Assembly (NCBI RefSeq): GCF_001685355.1 | Contig: NZ_CP016438.1 | Location: forward strand, 930,001 to 994,000 | DNA: 64,000 nucleotides | Origin: Streptomyces lincolnensis | Lineage (GTDB): Bacteria; Actinomycetota; Actinomycetes; Streptomycetales; Streptomycetaceae | Reading direction: 5' to 3' | Shown: piece after piece, positions 27,145 through 38,971 of the stretch | Position numbering within the stretch: position 1 is the first letter of the stretch | How the letters are laid out: each line of letters begins with the position of its first letter | The notes under the pieces: generated by a model | Told to the model about the DNA's origin: nothing | Database searches by the model: none | Seen by the model: only the letters and a program-made list of their open reading frames with translations | Program-made: the position numbers and the translations under genes

Positions 27145-29961
27145 TCACGGCAGTGGCTGTTCGGTCCAGATGACCTTTCCGTCGGGGGTGTAGCGGGTTC
27201 CCCAGCGTTCCGTGAGCTGGGCGACGAGGAAGAGGCCGCGGCCGCCCTCGTCCTCGGTGCGGGCGCGGCGGAGCCTCGGCGAGGTGCTGCTGCCGTCGGA
27301 GACCTCGCAGATCAGCGCGCGGTCGCGGAGCAGGCGGAGCTGGACCGGTCCGGTGGCGTGGCGGATCGCGTTGGTGACCAGTTCGCTGGCGACGAGTTCG
27401 GTGGTGAAACTCAGGTCGTCCAGGCCCCAGGCGGTCAGCTGTTCGGTGACGGCGGCCCGGGACCGGGAGACCACGGCCGGGTCGCTGGGCAGGTCCCACT
27501 GGGCGACCCTGTCGGGGCCCAGGGTGTGGGTGCGGGCGACGAGCAGGGCCACGTCGTCGCTGGGCCGGGTCGGCAGGAGCGCGTCGAGGACGGCCTCGCA
27601 GGTGTCCTCCGGCGCCCGGTCGGGATGAGCCAGCACGGTCCGCAGCAGGTCCAGGCCGGAGTCGATGTCCCGGTGCCGGTCCTCGACCAACCCGTCGGTG
27701 TAGAGCACGAGTTGGCTGCCCTCGGCGAGTTCCAGCTCCGCTGTCTCGAAGGGCATGCCGCCGAGTCCGAGCGGTGGCCCCGAGGGCAGGTCGACGAACT
27801 CCACGGTGCCGTCGGGGGCGACCACCGCGGGGAGCGGGTGCCCGGCGCGGGTGAGTGTGCAGCGGCGGGACACCGGGTCGTAGACGGCGTACAGGCAGGT
27901 CGCTCCGACGATGCCGGAGTCCGTCCGGGCGTTCTCCACCGCCCAGCCCTCGCCCCGGTCGAGGCGCCCCACCAGGTCGTCGAGATGGGTGAGGAGGTCG
28001 TCGGGCGGCAGGTCGACGGAGCAGAAGTTGTGGACGGCGGTGCGCAGCCGGCCCATGGTGGCGGCGGCGTGCAGTCCGTGTCCGACGACGTCGCCGACGA
28101 CCAGGGCGACCCTGGCGCCGGAGAGCGGGATCACGTCGAACCAGTCGCCACCGACCCCGGCCTGCGCGGGCAGGTAGCGGTAGGCGACGTCGACGGCGCT
28201 CTGTTCCGGCCGGCCGCGGGGCAGCAGGCTGCGCTGGAGGGCGAGGGCGGTGTTGTGCTCGCGGGTCCAGCGGCGGGCGTTGTCGATGCAGATCGCCGCG
28301 CGGCCCGCCAGTTCCTGGGCCAGGGAGAGGTCGTCCTCCTCGAAGGGGGCGGGCTTCTCCGAGCGGTAGAAGCTGACCACGCCGAGGGTCGTTCCGCGCG
28401 CCCGCAGCGGCACCGTGATCAGCGAGTGGATCCCGGCCGCGAGCACGCGTTCGAGGCGGGCCGGATCCTGGGCGAGCCAGCCGTCGGCCGCGACGAGCGC
28501 GGGTTCGAGGACGGACTGCCTGTCCTCCAGGCTGCGGGCCTGTGGCGTGGAGGGCACGTACTGGACACAGTCGCCGACGCCGTACAGATGGGACTCCTCG
28601 TGGACGGCGCCCAGCGCGACCCGGCGCAGGGGGGTGTCCGTGCCGAGCGGGCCCGGCTCGTCGCCGCCGAGTACCGCGTCGGGCAGGTCCACGGCCGTGA
28701 AGTCGGCGAACAGCGGCACGGTCACCTCCGCCAGCTCCTCGGCCGTGCGGGTGACGTCCAGGGTGGTGCCGATACGGCCGCTCGCCTCGTGGAGCATCTC
28801 CAGGCGCCGACGGGCGAGTACGGCGAGCCGCCCGACGCCGGGTTCACCGAGGAGCAGGAGCCTGCCGTCGGGGGCGCTGTCGTCGGCGCCGGCGGGCCTG
28901 AGCTCCGCGGCATCGTGGGGCGGCTGGGCGGGCACGACCGGAACGGTGAGCCGGGCGGGGAGGGTGGACAGCAGGGCGGTGGCCGACGGGGCCGCCGGGG
29001 CGGGTTCGACGGGGACGACGTGCCGCAGGCGCCGGCCGCCGAGGATCCTCGCTTCGACGACCACGCCCGTCTCACCGGCCGCGCTCCTGACCGTACGGCG
29101 CAGCAGGGTGGCGGTGCGGCCGCCGGACAGGACCACCTCGTCGAGGGTGCGCCGGGGTGAGGCGAGGAGTTCCTCGGCCTTCTCCCGGAGCACGGCGAGG
29201 TCTATCCGGCCCAGTTCTCCGTCGCCGTGGCCGTCGCCATGGCCGTCGCCCGGGCCCGGTGGGCCGAGGCGGGGCTGGCGCGGCCAGCCGCCGATGTCGT
29301 GGCCGGCCCGCCGGTACGCGGCGAGCAGGGCACGTTCCCGTTGTGTGGACTGCTCCAGCAGCCGGGCCTCGATGCCGCGCGCGGCCTCGCGGACCAGTCG
29401 CAGCATCGCGGGGTCGCCGTCGTCGCGCAGGCAGGTGAGGTCGAGGACGGCCTCGATGCGCCCGCTGAGCGGGTCGCGGACCGGCGCTCCGGCGCAGGCG
29501 AAGGGTTGCAGGCAGTCGGCGAAGTGCTCCCGGCCGACGACGTAGACGGCCCCGCGCTCGGCCAGCGCGGTGCCGACGCCGTTGGTGCCGGCGACGGGTT
29601 CGGAGGCGTCGAAGCCGGGGGCGAAGTTCACCTCGTCCAGGCGGTGGCGCAGTTGCCGGTCCCCGCCGAGCCGCTGGACCATGCGGCCCCGCGGGTCGCA
29701 GAGGGCGATGCTCATCCCGGCCTCGCCGAGCGAGGTGCTCAGGTCGCGCAGCACGGGATCGGCCGCGCGCAGGAATCCGTCGTCCAGGGCCAGGTCCGGA
29801 GTGTGCGGAATCAGCAGCTGATGCGGCTTGAGTCCCGCGGAGCGGCATCGCTTCCAGGAGTCGAGCACCGAGTCCCGGACCGTGGAGTCGACGAGCGTTC
29901 CGGCCAGAAAACGTTCATGCGCATCGACGAGGCCGCCGATGTCGTCCCAGGCGACGGTCAA
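27145..29961 (-). CDS. GAF-GAF-SpoIIE phosphatase-HATPase fusion protein
   Basis: This protein of about 938 residues joins four modules. An N-terminal sensor resembles that of sigma-54 activators of the AcoR type (DAHERFLAGTLVDSTVRDSVLDSWKRCRSAGLKP; NGVGTALAERGAVYVVGREHF). A second GAF spans about 380-560. A SpoIIE PP2C domain (GGDWFDVIPLSGARVALVVGDVVGHGLHAAATMGRLRTA; LVLYTDGLVED; DDVALLVART) follows. The C-terminal RsbW-like HATPase has ELVASELVTNAIRHATGP and DEGGRGLFLV. Phosphatase and anti-sigma-type kinase in one chain suggest a partner-switching hub. The TTG at 29961 has GAGGGAAG at ideal spacing; GTG 29970 is the alternative. The 293 bp to the next gene hold a promoter-like region only. 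Confidence 0.87.
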   Translation of the reverse strand: MTVAWDDIGGLVDAHERFLAGTLVDSTVRDSVLDSWKRCRSAGLKPHQLLIPHTPDLALDDGFLRAADPVLRDLSTSLGEAGMSIALCDPRGRMVQRLGGDRQLRHRLDEVNFAPGFDASEPVAGTNGVGTALAERGAVYVVGREHFADCLQPFACAGAPVRDPLSGRIEAVLDLTCLRDDGDPAMLRLVREAARGIEARLLEQSTQRERALLAAYRRAGHDIGGWPRQPRLGPPGPGDGHGDGHGDGELGRIDLAVLREKAEELLASPRRTLDEVVLSGGRTATLLRRTVRSAAGETGVVVEARILGGRRLRHVVPVEPAPAAPSATALLSTLPARLTVPVVPAQPPHDAAELRPAGADDSAPDGRLLLLGEPGVGRLAVLARRRLEMLHEASGRIGTTLDVTRTAEELAEVTVPLFADFTAVDLPDAVLGGDEPGPLGTDTPLRRVALGAVHEESHLYGVGDCVQYVPSTPQARSLEDRQSVLEPALVAADGWLAQDPARLERVLAAGIHSLITVPLRARGTTLGVVSFYRSEKPAPFEEDDLSLAQELAGRAAICIDNARRWTREHNTALALQRSLLPRGRPEQSAVDVAYRYLPAQAGVGGDWFDVIPLSGARVALVVGDVVGHGLHAAATMGRLRTAVHNFCSVDLPPDDLLTHLDDLVGRLDRGEGWAVENARTDSGIVGATCLYAVYDPVSRRCTLTRAGHPLPAVVAPDGTVEFVDLPSGPPLGLGGMPFETAELELAEGSQLVLYTDGLVEDRHRDIDSGLDLLRTVLAHPDRAPEDTCEAVLDALLPTRPSDDVALLVARTHTLGPDRVAQWDLPSDPAVVSRSRAAVTEQLTAWGLDDLSFTTELVASELVTNAIRHATGPVQLRLLRDRALICEVSDGSSTSPRLRRARTEDEGGRGLFLVAQLTERWGTRYTPDGKVIWTEQPLP

Positions 29962-30082
29962 GGGGATCACTTCCCTCGCCCGGGGGCGCCCCGGGTCGCG
30001 TGCCGCGGTTCGACGCGCAGCCCGGAGGTGTCCCCCAAGCGCCTTCACCCTAGCCCTTCTGTGACTCACATCACAACAGTGG

Positions 30083-30226
30083 TCAGCCGCCGAGGCGGAG
30101 TCCGGCGAGCCAGACGTCGGGTGCGCCCGGCCCGTCGTGGGCATCGGGGGTTGTCGGCAGCTGTGGCCGGTCGGCGGGAGACAGCGGGGCGAGGAGTCGG
30201 CGGATCGTGACGGCGAGGGCGTTCAT
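30083..30226 (-). CDS. small ORF, 47 aa, strong ribosome-binding site
   Basis: This ORF starts at ATG 30224-30226 with GGAGG five bases upstream, and its stop is at 30083-30085. The peptide begins MNALAVTIRRLLAPLS and ends DVWLAGLRLGG. It has an amphipathic basic N-terminus, a Pro/Thr/Asp-rich middle and a Gly-Gly end. No family is recognised. It lies 121 bp upstream of the SpoIIE fusion gene on the same strand and could be a leader or regulatory peptide for that gene. Divergent from the methyltransferase at 30361. Confidence 0.5.
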   Translation of the reverse strand: MNALAVTIRRLLAPLSPADRPQLPTTPDAHDGPGAPDVWLAGLRLGG

Positions 30227-30360
30227 CGGAACCTCCGGTGGTGTGGGCCGTTGTCACCCCATCGACGAGCGGACACCGCGCTCGCGGGCAGAACGGGACC
30301 GGGACCGGGGCAGATCCGGAAGGGCTCGTATCGCGGGCCCGTTCACGGTTGGATGGCCTC

Positions 30361-31188
30361 ATGACCACCGAGGACCACGCACGGCTCATGCGGGCCAACC
30401 AGGCGAACTGGGACGCCCGTACCCCCGTCCACGTCGCCAGCCGGTTCTACGGGCTCGACCAGGACGTCGACCCCGAGCGCTGGTTCGCCCCCTTCGAGTG
30501 GGACGACCTCGGTGAGCTGAGCGGCCGTGACGTGCTCCACCTCCAGTGCCATCTGGGCACCGAGACGATCGCCTTCGCGCGGCGCGGGGCCCAGGCGGTC
30601 GGGCTGGACTTCTCCGCCGCGTCCATGACGGCCGCGAGCGACATCGCGGCGAAGGCCGGCGTGGAGGTCGACTACGTGCGGGCCAATGTGTACGACGCCG
30701 TCGAGGCCCTTGGGGGACGGCGGTTCGACGTCGTGTACACCGGCAAGGGCGCGCTGTGCTATCTGCCGGACCTGGCGCGATGGGCCGGGGTGATCGCTCG
30801 ACTCCTGCGCCCGGGTGGCCTGTTGTACATCGTCGAGTTCCATCCGCTGCTCAACTCGCTGGGCCCGAAGCCCGCGCCGGGCGAGGGCCCCGAGCTGCTG
30901 CTGCGCCACGACTACCTGGGCGGGGACGGCCCCGTGCACCGGGACGCCACGCACACCTACACCGACGGCCCGGCCGTCGAGGGCGCCACCGACAGTTACG
31001 AGTGGATGCACGGAATAGGAGAGGTCGTCAACGCGTTGACGGGGGCAGGACTGAACGTCCGGCGGCTCCGCGAGAGCGACGAGCTGCCGTGGCCGCGCTG
31101 GCCGCACATGCAGCGCACTCCGCACGGCTGGTGGCGGCTTCCCGAACCGCGGATCCCGCTTCTCTACGGTCTTCTGGCCGGCCGCTGA
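30361..31188 (+). CDS. SAM-dependent methyltransferase
   Basis: This 275-residue class I methyltransferase has motif I VLHLQCHLGTETIAFARRGAQAVGLDFSAASM near residue 57-90, RANVYDAVEALGGRRFDVVYTGKGALCYLPDL, and LLRPGGLLYIVEFHP. The QCHxGxxT form of motif I is characteristic of a small-molecule methyltransferase subgroup found in many actinobacteria. Substrate unknown. The start ATG is at 30361. It precedes the rho-like gene by 258 bp. Confidence 0.88.
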   Translation: MTTEDHARLMRANQANWDARTPVHVASRFYGLDQDVDPERWFAPFEWDDLGELSGRDVLHLQCHLGTETIAFARRGAQAVGLDFSAASMTAASDIAAKAGVEVDYVRANVYDAVEALGGRRFDVVYTGKGALCYLPDLARWAGVIARLLRPGGLLYIVEFHPLLNSLGPKPAPGEGPELLLRHDYLGGDGPVHRDATHTYTDGPAVEGATDSYEWMHGIGEVVNALTGAGLNVRRLRESDELPWPRWPHMQRTPHGWWRLPEPRIPLLYGLLAGR

Positions 31189-31446
31189 CGGCCTTGTGCT
31201 ATTCTCCGACTAGCACTTGTGTACGCCCCGTTGTGGGCGCCGGTGCCAGTTCTCCTTTCTGATCGCTGACGGACACGTCAGTTCTTCCACACCACTTCGT
31301 CGGTACGGCACTCCTCTCATACCCGAGGTTGCCGCACCCGAGGTGCTGTTCCCGCCGCCCGAAGGCGCTGTCCGCCTTCCCCGCGCGGCTTCTCCCTTCC
31401 CACATGTCCCATGCCATGCCTTCCGTCCGTGAAAGGACCCCCCTCT
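31189..31446 (+). promoter_or_regulatory. C-rich leader region of the rho-like gene
   Basis: This 258-bp gap contains no gene. At its start GTGCTA (31196-31201) and TAGCAC (31211-31216) form an inverted repeat that could be an operator or hairpin. From about 31330 the top strand becomes markedly C-rich and G-poor (runs such as TTCCCGCCGCCC and CTTCTCCCTTCCC). This resembles a Rho-utilisation site. Rho genes in other bacteria autoregulate through such leaders, so autoregulation is plausible here. Confidence 0.4.
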
Positions 31447-32589
<1,143 letters not shown>

Positions 32590-32685
32590 CATCGACGGCG
32601 GTCCCCGTGTGGCATCCGGGTGCTCACGGGCCCCGCTCGGCCCGGGCACCGTCGTGTTCGGCCGGTCCGTTCCTACGTTTGCGGT

Positions 32686-33864
32686 ATGACAATCGGATCT
32701 ACTTCCCGGGCTGCCCTGTCCACCTGCGCGCTGTGCGCGGCGGGCCTTCTGGTGCTCGCTCCGGCCGCGACGGCCGCCCGTACGGCGCCGGATCCCGGTG
32801 CGACCGGCGGACCGCGGGTGGCGGGCCCGCAGCCGAGCCTGCTCGACCGCCCCGGCACGCAGGTCAGGCCGCGGGCCGGGGCGCCCAGGGTGCCGCGTGT
32901 CTCGGCGCTGTCGTGGGTGGTGGCCGACGCCGGTACGGGTGAGGTGCTGGCGGCACGGGACGCGCACCGCAGGCTGCCGCCCGCCAGCACGCTGAAGACG
33001 CTGTTCGCGCTCACCGTGCTGCCGGTCCTGCCGGGCGGTGTCCGGCACACGGTCCGCAAGGACGAGCTGAGGGGGATCGGGCCGGGCAGCAGTCTGGTCG
33101 GGGTCGCGGAGGGGCGTACGTACCGGGTCTCCGACCTGTGGCGCGGGGTGTTCCTCAACTCCGGCAACGACGCCGTGCACGTCCTGGCCGAACTGAGCGG
33201 CGGCTGGCGCTCCACGGCCGCCCGGATGCAGGCCAAGGCCCGCTCCCTCGGCGCCCTCGACACCCGGGTGCTGTCGCCGGACGGGTACGACACGCCGGGC
33301 CAGGTGTCCTCGGCCCACGACCTCGCCGTCTTCGGCCGGGCGGGGCTGCGCAGTGCGGAGTTCACGCGGTACTGCGGCACCGTGCGGGCCCGGTTCCCGG
33401 GCGGGCACGGATGGTCGTACGTCATCCAGAACACCAACCGGCTACTGACCGGCTCCGACGGTGTGGAGCCGTACCGGGGGCTGGTCGGCGTCAAGAACGG
33501 GTACACCAGCAAAGCCGGTCACACGCTGATCGCCGCCGCCCGCCGGGGCGGGCGCACGCTGGTCGTGACGGTGATGAACCCTCGGTCGGGCGGCGGTTTC
33601 GCGGTGTACGAGGAGGCGCGCGCGCTGCTGGACTGGGGGTTCGGCGCCGCCGGCCGGGTCGATCCGGTGGGATCGCTCGACGCGCTGCGGGTGCGCCCGC
33701 GTCCCGGCCCTGAGGTGCGGCCCGCTGCCGTGACCCCCACCGAGGACGACGACTACGCCTCGGGGTGGCCGACGACGGGGGCGATCGCGGGAGCGGCGCT
33801 GGGCGGAGCGGCGGTGACGGCGCTGCTGCTGAGGCCCAGGATCCGTCGCTCGGCGGGGAGTTGA
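32686..33864 (+). CDS. D-alanyl-D-alanine carboxypeptidase (S11, PBP5-like)
   Basis: This 392-residue protein has a signal peptide (MTIGSTSRAALSTCALCAAGLLVLAP) and the three penicillin-binding motifs: SxxK in PPASTLKTLFAL, SxN in FLNSGNDAVHVL, and KTG as VGVKNGYTSKAG (KNG). A C-terminal hydrophobic segment with a basic tail (GAIAGAALGGAAVTALLLRPRIRR) would anchor it in the membrane. It trims D-Ala from peptidoglycan stem peptides outside the cell. Its last 112 bp overlap the end of the convergent mannosyltransferase gene. Confidence 0.9.
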   Translation: MTIGSTSRAALSTCALCAAGLLVLAPAATAARTAPDPGATGGPRVAGPQPSLLDRPGTQVRPRAGAPRVPRVSALSWVVADAGTGEVLAARDAHRRLPPASTLKTLFALTVLPVLPGGVRHTVRKDELRGIGPGSSLVGVAEGRTYRVSDLWRGVFLNSGNDAVHVLAELSGGWRSTAARMQAKARSLGALDTRVLSPDGYDTPGQVSSAHDLAVFGRAGLRSAEFTRYCGTVRARFPGGHGWSYVIQNTNRLLTGSDGVEPYRGLVGVKNGYTSKAGHTLIAAARRGGRTLVVTVMNPRSGGGFAVYEEARALLDWGFGAAGRVDPVGSLDALRVRPRPGPEVRPAAVTPTEDDDYASGWPTTGAIAGAALGGAAVTALLLRPRIRRSAGS

Positions 33865-34964
33865 CCGATCGGCAGCCACAGCAGCAGACCCAGGGTGATC
33901 CAGGTGTAGATGTTGCTGCCCAGGAAACCGTCCACGCCCGAGGCGTCGTCGACCCAGAGCCAGACCACGCTCGTGCACAGCACCGCGTACAGGGCGCCCG
34001 CGACGCGCGCGTGCCCGGCGCGGATCAGTACCGCGAAGGACGGCAGCAGCCAGACGAGGTGGTGGACCCAGGTGATCGGGCTGACCAGGCAGGCGGTGAG
34101 TCCGGTGAGGGCGAACGCCGTCACCCACTCCCCCGCCGCGACCGCCCTGCGGGTCCGCACCACCCACACGCACAGCACCGGCACGACCGCCGCCGCCCAC
34201 ACCACGCGGTCCGGTTCGCCCAGCCGGGCCAGGATGCCCTGGAGCGACTGGTTGGAGACGTAGGCGAGGTCGCCCACACGGCTGGTGTCCCACATCGCCA
34301 CGGTCCAGTAGAAGCGGGAGGCGCCCGGGGCGACCCAGGCCGCGAACGCCGTCGCCCCGGCCGCCACGAGGGTCGCGAGCGCGGCCGCGCGCCAGCGCAG
34401 GGCGAGCAGCAGCAGCCCGATGAAGATCGCCGGCGTCAGCTTCACCGCGGCGGCGAGACCGATCCCGATGCCCGCCCAGCGCTCCCGGCCGGTGGCGAGC
34501 AGCCACGCGTCGATCAGCACGAGGGCCAGCAGCAGGAGATTCACCTGCCCGAAGCTGACCGTGTCGCGCAGCGGTTCGAACAGGGCGAGCGCGCAGACGC
34601 CCAGCGCGGCGCCGTACCAGCCGTAGAGCCGCCAGGCGGGCCCGACGAGGACGCGCAGCACCACGGTCAGCGCGATCAGATCGAGCAGCAGGGCGACGGC
34701 GATCGCCGTGTGCAGGCCGAGGAGCGCCATCGGCAGCATGGCGACGGCCGCGAAGGGCGGGTAGGTGAACCCGTACATCGTGCCGGGCACCCGGTAGTCG
34801 TAGAGCCGTCCGCCGTGGTGGATCCAGGTGTCGACGGCTCCGTGGTAGACGCGCAGGTCGAACCAGCCGCGCAGTAGCGGCACGGTCGCGGTGAAGACGG
34901 TCACGCAGGTGACGACGGCGAGCACCAGCAGCAGGCGCCCCCGGTCCGTGGTCGGCGCCCTCAT
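33753..34964 (-). CDS. GT87-family (DUF2029) membrane mannosyltransferase
   Basis: This 403-residue polytopic protein of the GT-C fold has about ten transmembrane helices. The N-terminal loop holds WFDLRVYHGAVDTWIHHGGRLYDY, the acidic motif region of PimE-like polyprenol-phosphate-mannose-dependent enzymes, and TYPPFAAVAMLPM follows. These enzymes add mannose to lipid or glycan acceptors on the outer face of the membrane. The ATG overlaps the stop of the upstream MptB-like gene as ATGA, so both are made together. The C-terminal 37 residues are coded antisense to the DD-carboxypeptidase tail. Confidence 0.87.
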   Translation of the reverse strand: MRAPTTDRGRLLLVLAVVTCVTVFTATVPLLRGWFDLRVYHGAVDTWIHHGGRLYDYRVPGTMYGFTYPPFAAVAMLPMALLGLHTAIAVALLLDLIALTVVLRVLVGPAWRLYGWYGAALGVCALALFEPLRDTVSFGQVNLLLLALVLIDAWLLATGRERWAGIGIGLAAAVKLTPAIFIGLLLLALRWRAAALATLVAAGATAFAAWVAPGASRFYWTVAMWDTSRVGDLAYVSNQSLQGILARLGEPDRVVWAAAVVPVLCVWVVRTRRAVAAGEWVTAFALTGLTACLVSPITWVHHLVWLLPSFAVLIRAGHARVAGALYAVLCTSVVWLWVDDASGVDGFLGSNIYTWITLGLLLWLPIGQLPAERRILGLSSSAVTAAPPSAAPAIAPVVGHPEA

Positions 34965-36355
34965 GCCGTACGCCCCGCCATCGGAGCCAGTTCCGCCTGG
35001 TGGGCCTGCCACAGGACGATCACCGCGAGGACACCGCCGGCGACGGCCAGGACCAGCTGGCCGGTGTCGGCCGGACCGCCGCTCGGCAGGGTCGCCAGCG
35101 CCAGCACACCGGTCACGGCGGCCACCCGGTGCCGTACCGAGCCGCTGGGGGCGGCCGCCGCGATGAGGAACAGCCCCCACAGCGCGTACCAGGGGCGGAT
35201 CGCCGGGCCGAAGGCGGCCACGGCCGCGAGGCTCAGGCCGAGCGCGTACACCGGGCGCGGTCCCAGCCGCAGCCATATCACCAGGACGGCGACCACGGCG
35301 GCGACGATGCCGAAGGCGTGCCAGGCGGGGACGGCCAGGGGCGCCAGGTCACTGCCGAGATGTTCCAACAGGGATCCGGTGGCCCGGCCGAGCAGGCTGG
35401 TGAGTGCCCAGTTCTGCGGGGACACGGGGGTGTTGAGCGCCCCTATCCAGCCGTAGCCCGTTCCGGCCACCGCCGTCGCGGCGACCGTGGTGACCGCCGC
35501 CGCGGCGGCCGTGACGACGACGGCTCTGCCCCGGTCCCGTCCCGCCCGCACCTGGAGGACGACGACCGCGGCGAGCCCGAGCACGGCGGGTGCCTTCACC
35601 AGGGCGGCGAGGGTGACCAGTACGGCGCCGAGCACCGGCCAACGGCCGAGTGCGGCGACCAGGCCGACGCCGAGCAGGCCGAGCATGACGGCGTCGTTGT
35701 GGGCGCCGGCGACCAGGTGGAGCAGGACGAGCGGGTTGAGGGCGCCGAGCCAGAGCGCGGCGGCCGGATCGGCGCCGCTGTGCCGGGCCAGGCGGGGCAG
35801 CGCGGCGGCCATCAGGGCGACCCCGAGCAGCGCGACGACCCGCATCCCGAAGAGGCCCGCGGGGAGTTCGCCCCGGGTCAGCCCGGACAGTACCGAGGCG
35901 ACGCCGAGGAACACCGGGCCGTACGGGGCACCGGTGTGCTGCCACAGCGGGGCGACCTCGGCGGCGAGCGGGCCGCCGAGCCGGGCGGGACCGTGGGCGT
36001 AGACGTCCATGTGCGCGTCGACCATGGCGCCCTGGGCGAGATAGCTGTACACGTCCCGGCTGAACAGCGGGGGCGCGAGCAGCAGCGGGGCCGCCCAGAT
36101 CACCAGGACCGTGAGCAGGGCGCGCGGGCTGGGGGGCGCGGAGCCGCGGACCAGCCGTCCGAGCAGCGCCCAGGCCGCGATCAGCAGGACGACCCCGAAG
36201 TAGGCGCCGACCAGGCCGAGGGCCGCGTGCGGGGAGGACGGGGACAGGAGTTCCCGCACGGGCAGGGCTCCCGCGGTCTCACCGCCCGCCGCGAGGAAGG
36301 CGGTTCCGGCCAGACCGAGGATCTGGCAGCGGCGGAGATCGACGGGAAAAGCCAT
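34961..36355 (-). CDS. mptB: MptB-like polyprenol-phosphomannose alpha-1,6-mannosyltransferase
   Basis: This 464-residue membrane protein of the GT-C class has about 12 hydrophobic segments. The first large loop has LFSRDVYSYLAQGAMVDAHMDVYAHGP, the signature region of MptB-type mannosyltransferases, followed by GAPYGPVFL and ALNPLVLLHLVAGAHNDAVM. MptB builds the alpha-1,6-mannan core of lipoglycans in mycolate actinobacteria. Streptomycetes carry related proteins whose acceptor is less clear. ATG at 36353-36355 is used; a GTG three codons upstream is also open. Overlap with the next gene points to one operon. Confidence 0.85.
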   Translation of the reverse strand: MAFPVDLRRCQILGLAGTAFLAAGGETAGALPVRELLSPSSPHAALGLVGAYFGVVLLIAAWALLGRLVRGSAPPSPRALLTVLVIWAAPLLLAPPLFSRDVYSYLAQGAMVDAHMDVYAHGPARLGGPLAAEVAPLWQHTGAPYGPVFLGVASVLSGLTRGELPAGLFGMRVVALLGVALMAAALPRLARHSGADPAAALWLGALNPLVLLHLVAGAHNDAVMLGLLGVGLVAALGRWPVLGAVLVTLAALVKAPAVLGLAAVVVLQVRAGRDRGRAVVVTAAAAAVTTVAATAVAGTGYGWIGALNTPVSPQNWALTSLLGRATGSLLEHLGSDLAPLAVPAWHAFGIVAAVVAVLVIWLRLGPRPVYALGLSLAAVAAFGPAIRPWYALWGLFLIAAAAPSGSVRHRVAAVTGVLALATLPSGGPADTGQLVLAVAGGVLAVIVLWQAHQAELAPMAGRTA

Positions 36356-36546
36356 GGCCAACACGCGGGGAAGCCTGGCAACACCGGGTGGCCGGAAAGC
36401 GACGCGGGACCCTCCGGGCGGGGGCCTGTGTGTGACCGACGCGTGAGGGCCGATGAATTCACCCTGGCCGGCAGGTCCACCGGATGACCGGTCCCGGCCG
36501 CGATCCCGACCCGACCCGACCCGACGGAAGGGAACCCGGTCCGTGC

Positions 36547-37479
36547 CTAGAACACCGACACCCCGGTGAGGGTGGTGAAGCGGTCCAGTGCCGCCACGCC
36601 TGCCACGGAGTTACCGCGTTCGTCCAGTCCCGGGCTCCACACGCACAGCGTGCAGCGGCCCGGGACGACCGCGATGATGCCGCCGCCCACCCCGCTCTTG
36701 CCGGGCAGGCCGACGCGGTAGGCGAAGTCGCCGGCCGCGTCGTACGTGCCGCAGGTCAGCATCACCGCGTTGACCTGCTTGGCCTGGCTCTGGGTGAGCA
36801 GGCGGGAGCCGTCGGCGCGGAGGCCGTGCCGGGCCAGGAAGGTGGTGGCCAGGGCGAGGTCGGCGCAGGAGGCCGTGAGCGAGCACTGGCGGAAGTACTG
36901 GTCGAGCAGGACCGGGATCGGGTTGCCGATGTTGCCGTACGCCGCCATGAAGTGGGCCAGCGCCGCGTTGCGGTCGCCGTGCGCGGCCTCGGAGTCGGCG
37001 ATGTCCTTGTCGAAGTCCAGGCGCGCGTTGCCGCTCTCCGAGCGGAGGAAGGTCAGCAGCTCACCGGCCGCGTCTCCGGTACGGGTCTGGAGGCGGTCGG
37101 TGACGACGAGTGCGCCCGCGTTGATGAACGGGTTGCGCGGGATGCCGTTCTCGTACTCCAGCTGCACCAGGGAGTTGAAGGGGTTGCCGGAGGGTTCGCG
37201 GCCCACGTACTCCCAGAGTTCGTCGCCCTCGCGGGCCAGGACCAGCGCGAGGGTGAAGACCTTGGTGAGGGACTGCGTGGAGAACGGCTCACGCCAGTCC
37301 CCCACCCCGTACACCGTGCCGTCCAGTTCGGCGACGGCCATGCCGAAGCGGCGCGGGTCGCGGGCCGCGAGCGCCGGGATGTAGTCCGCGACCCGGCCGC
37401 GGCCGGGCATACGCTCGACCTCGGCCGCGATGTGCTCCAGGACCGGCTGGAAGGTCATCGACGACGTCATGATCACCAT
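36547..37479 (-). CDS. glsA: glutaminase A
   Basis: This 310-residue serine-dependent glutaminase is of the normal bacterial length. It has the SxxK motif in EPFSTQSLTKVFTLAL near residue 65, EPSGNPFNSLVQLEYENGIPRNPFINAGALVV, and SGVGGGIIAVVPGRC near 260. It converts glutamine to glutamate and ammonia in the cytoplasm. It follows the aspartase gene by 44 bp at the end of an asparagine/aspartate catabolic run. ATG at 37477-37479 has AAGG upstream; an internal ATG three codons later is also possible. A CCGAC tandem repeat lies downstream near 36510. Confidence 0.92.
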   Translation of the reverse strand: MVIMTSSMTFQPVLEHIAAEVERMPGRGRVADYIPALAARDPRRFGMAVAELDGTVYGVGDWREPFSTQSLTKVFTLALVLAREGDELWEYVGREPSGNPFNSLVQLEYENGIPRNPFINAGALVVTDRLQTRTGDAAGELLTFLRSESGNARLDFDKDIADSEAAHGDRNAALAHFMAAYGNIGNPIPVLLDQYFRQCSLTASCADLALATTFLARHGLRADGSRLLTQSQAKQVNAVMLTCGTYDAAGDFAYRVGLPGKSGVGGGIIAVVPGRCTLCVWSPGLDERGNSVAGVAALDRFTTLTGVSVF

Positions 37480-37523
37480 TGTGCCTTCCTGCCGGTCCTC
37501 GCGCGGTGTCGAGCTGTCGCGGA

Positions 37524-38933
<1,410 letters not shown>

Positions 38934-38971
38934 GAGAGTGAGGGCCCTCTTTCTCAGATACGGGGGTTACA

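Noticed and set aside
36506..36530. CCGAC tandem repeat after glsA
   Set aside because: Short simple-sequence tract without clear structure; no function supported.
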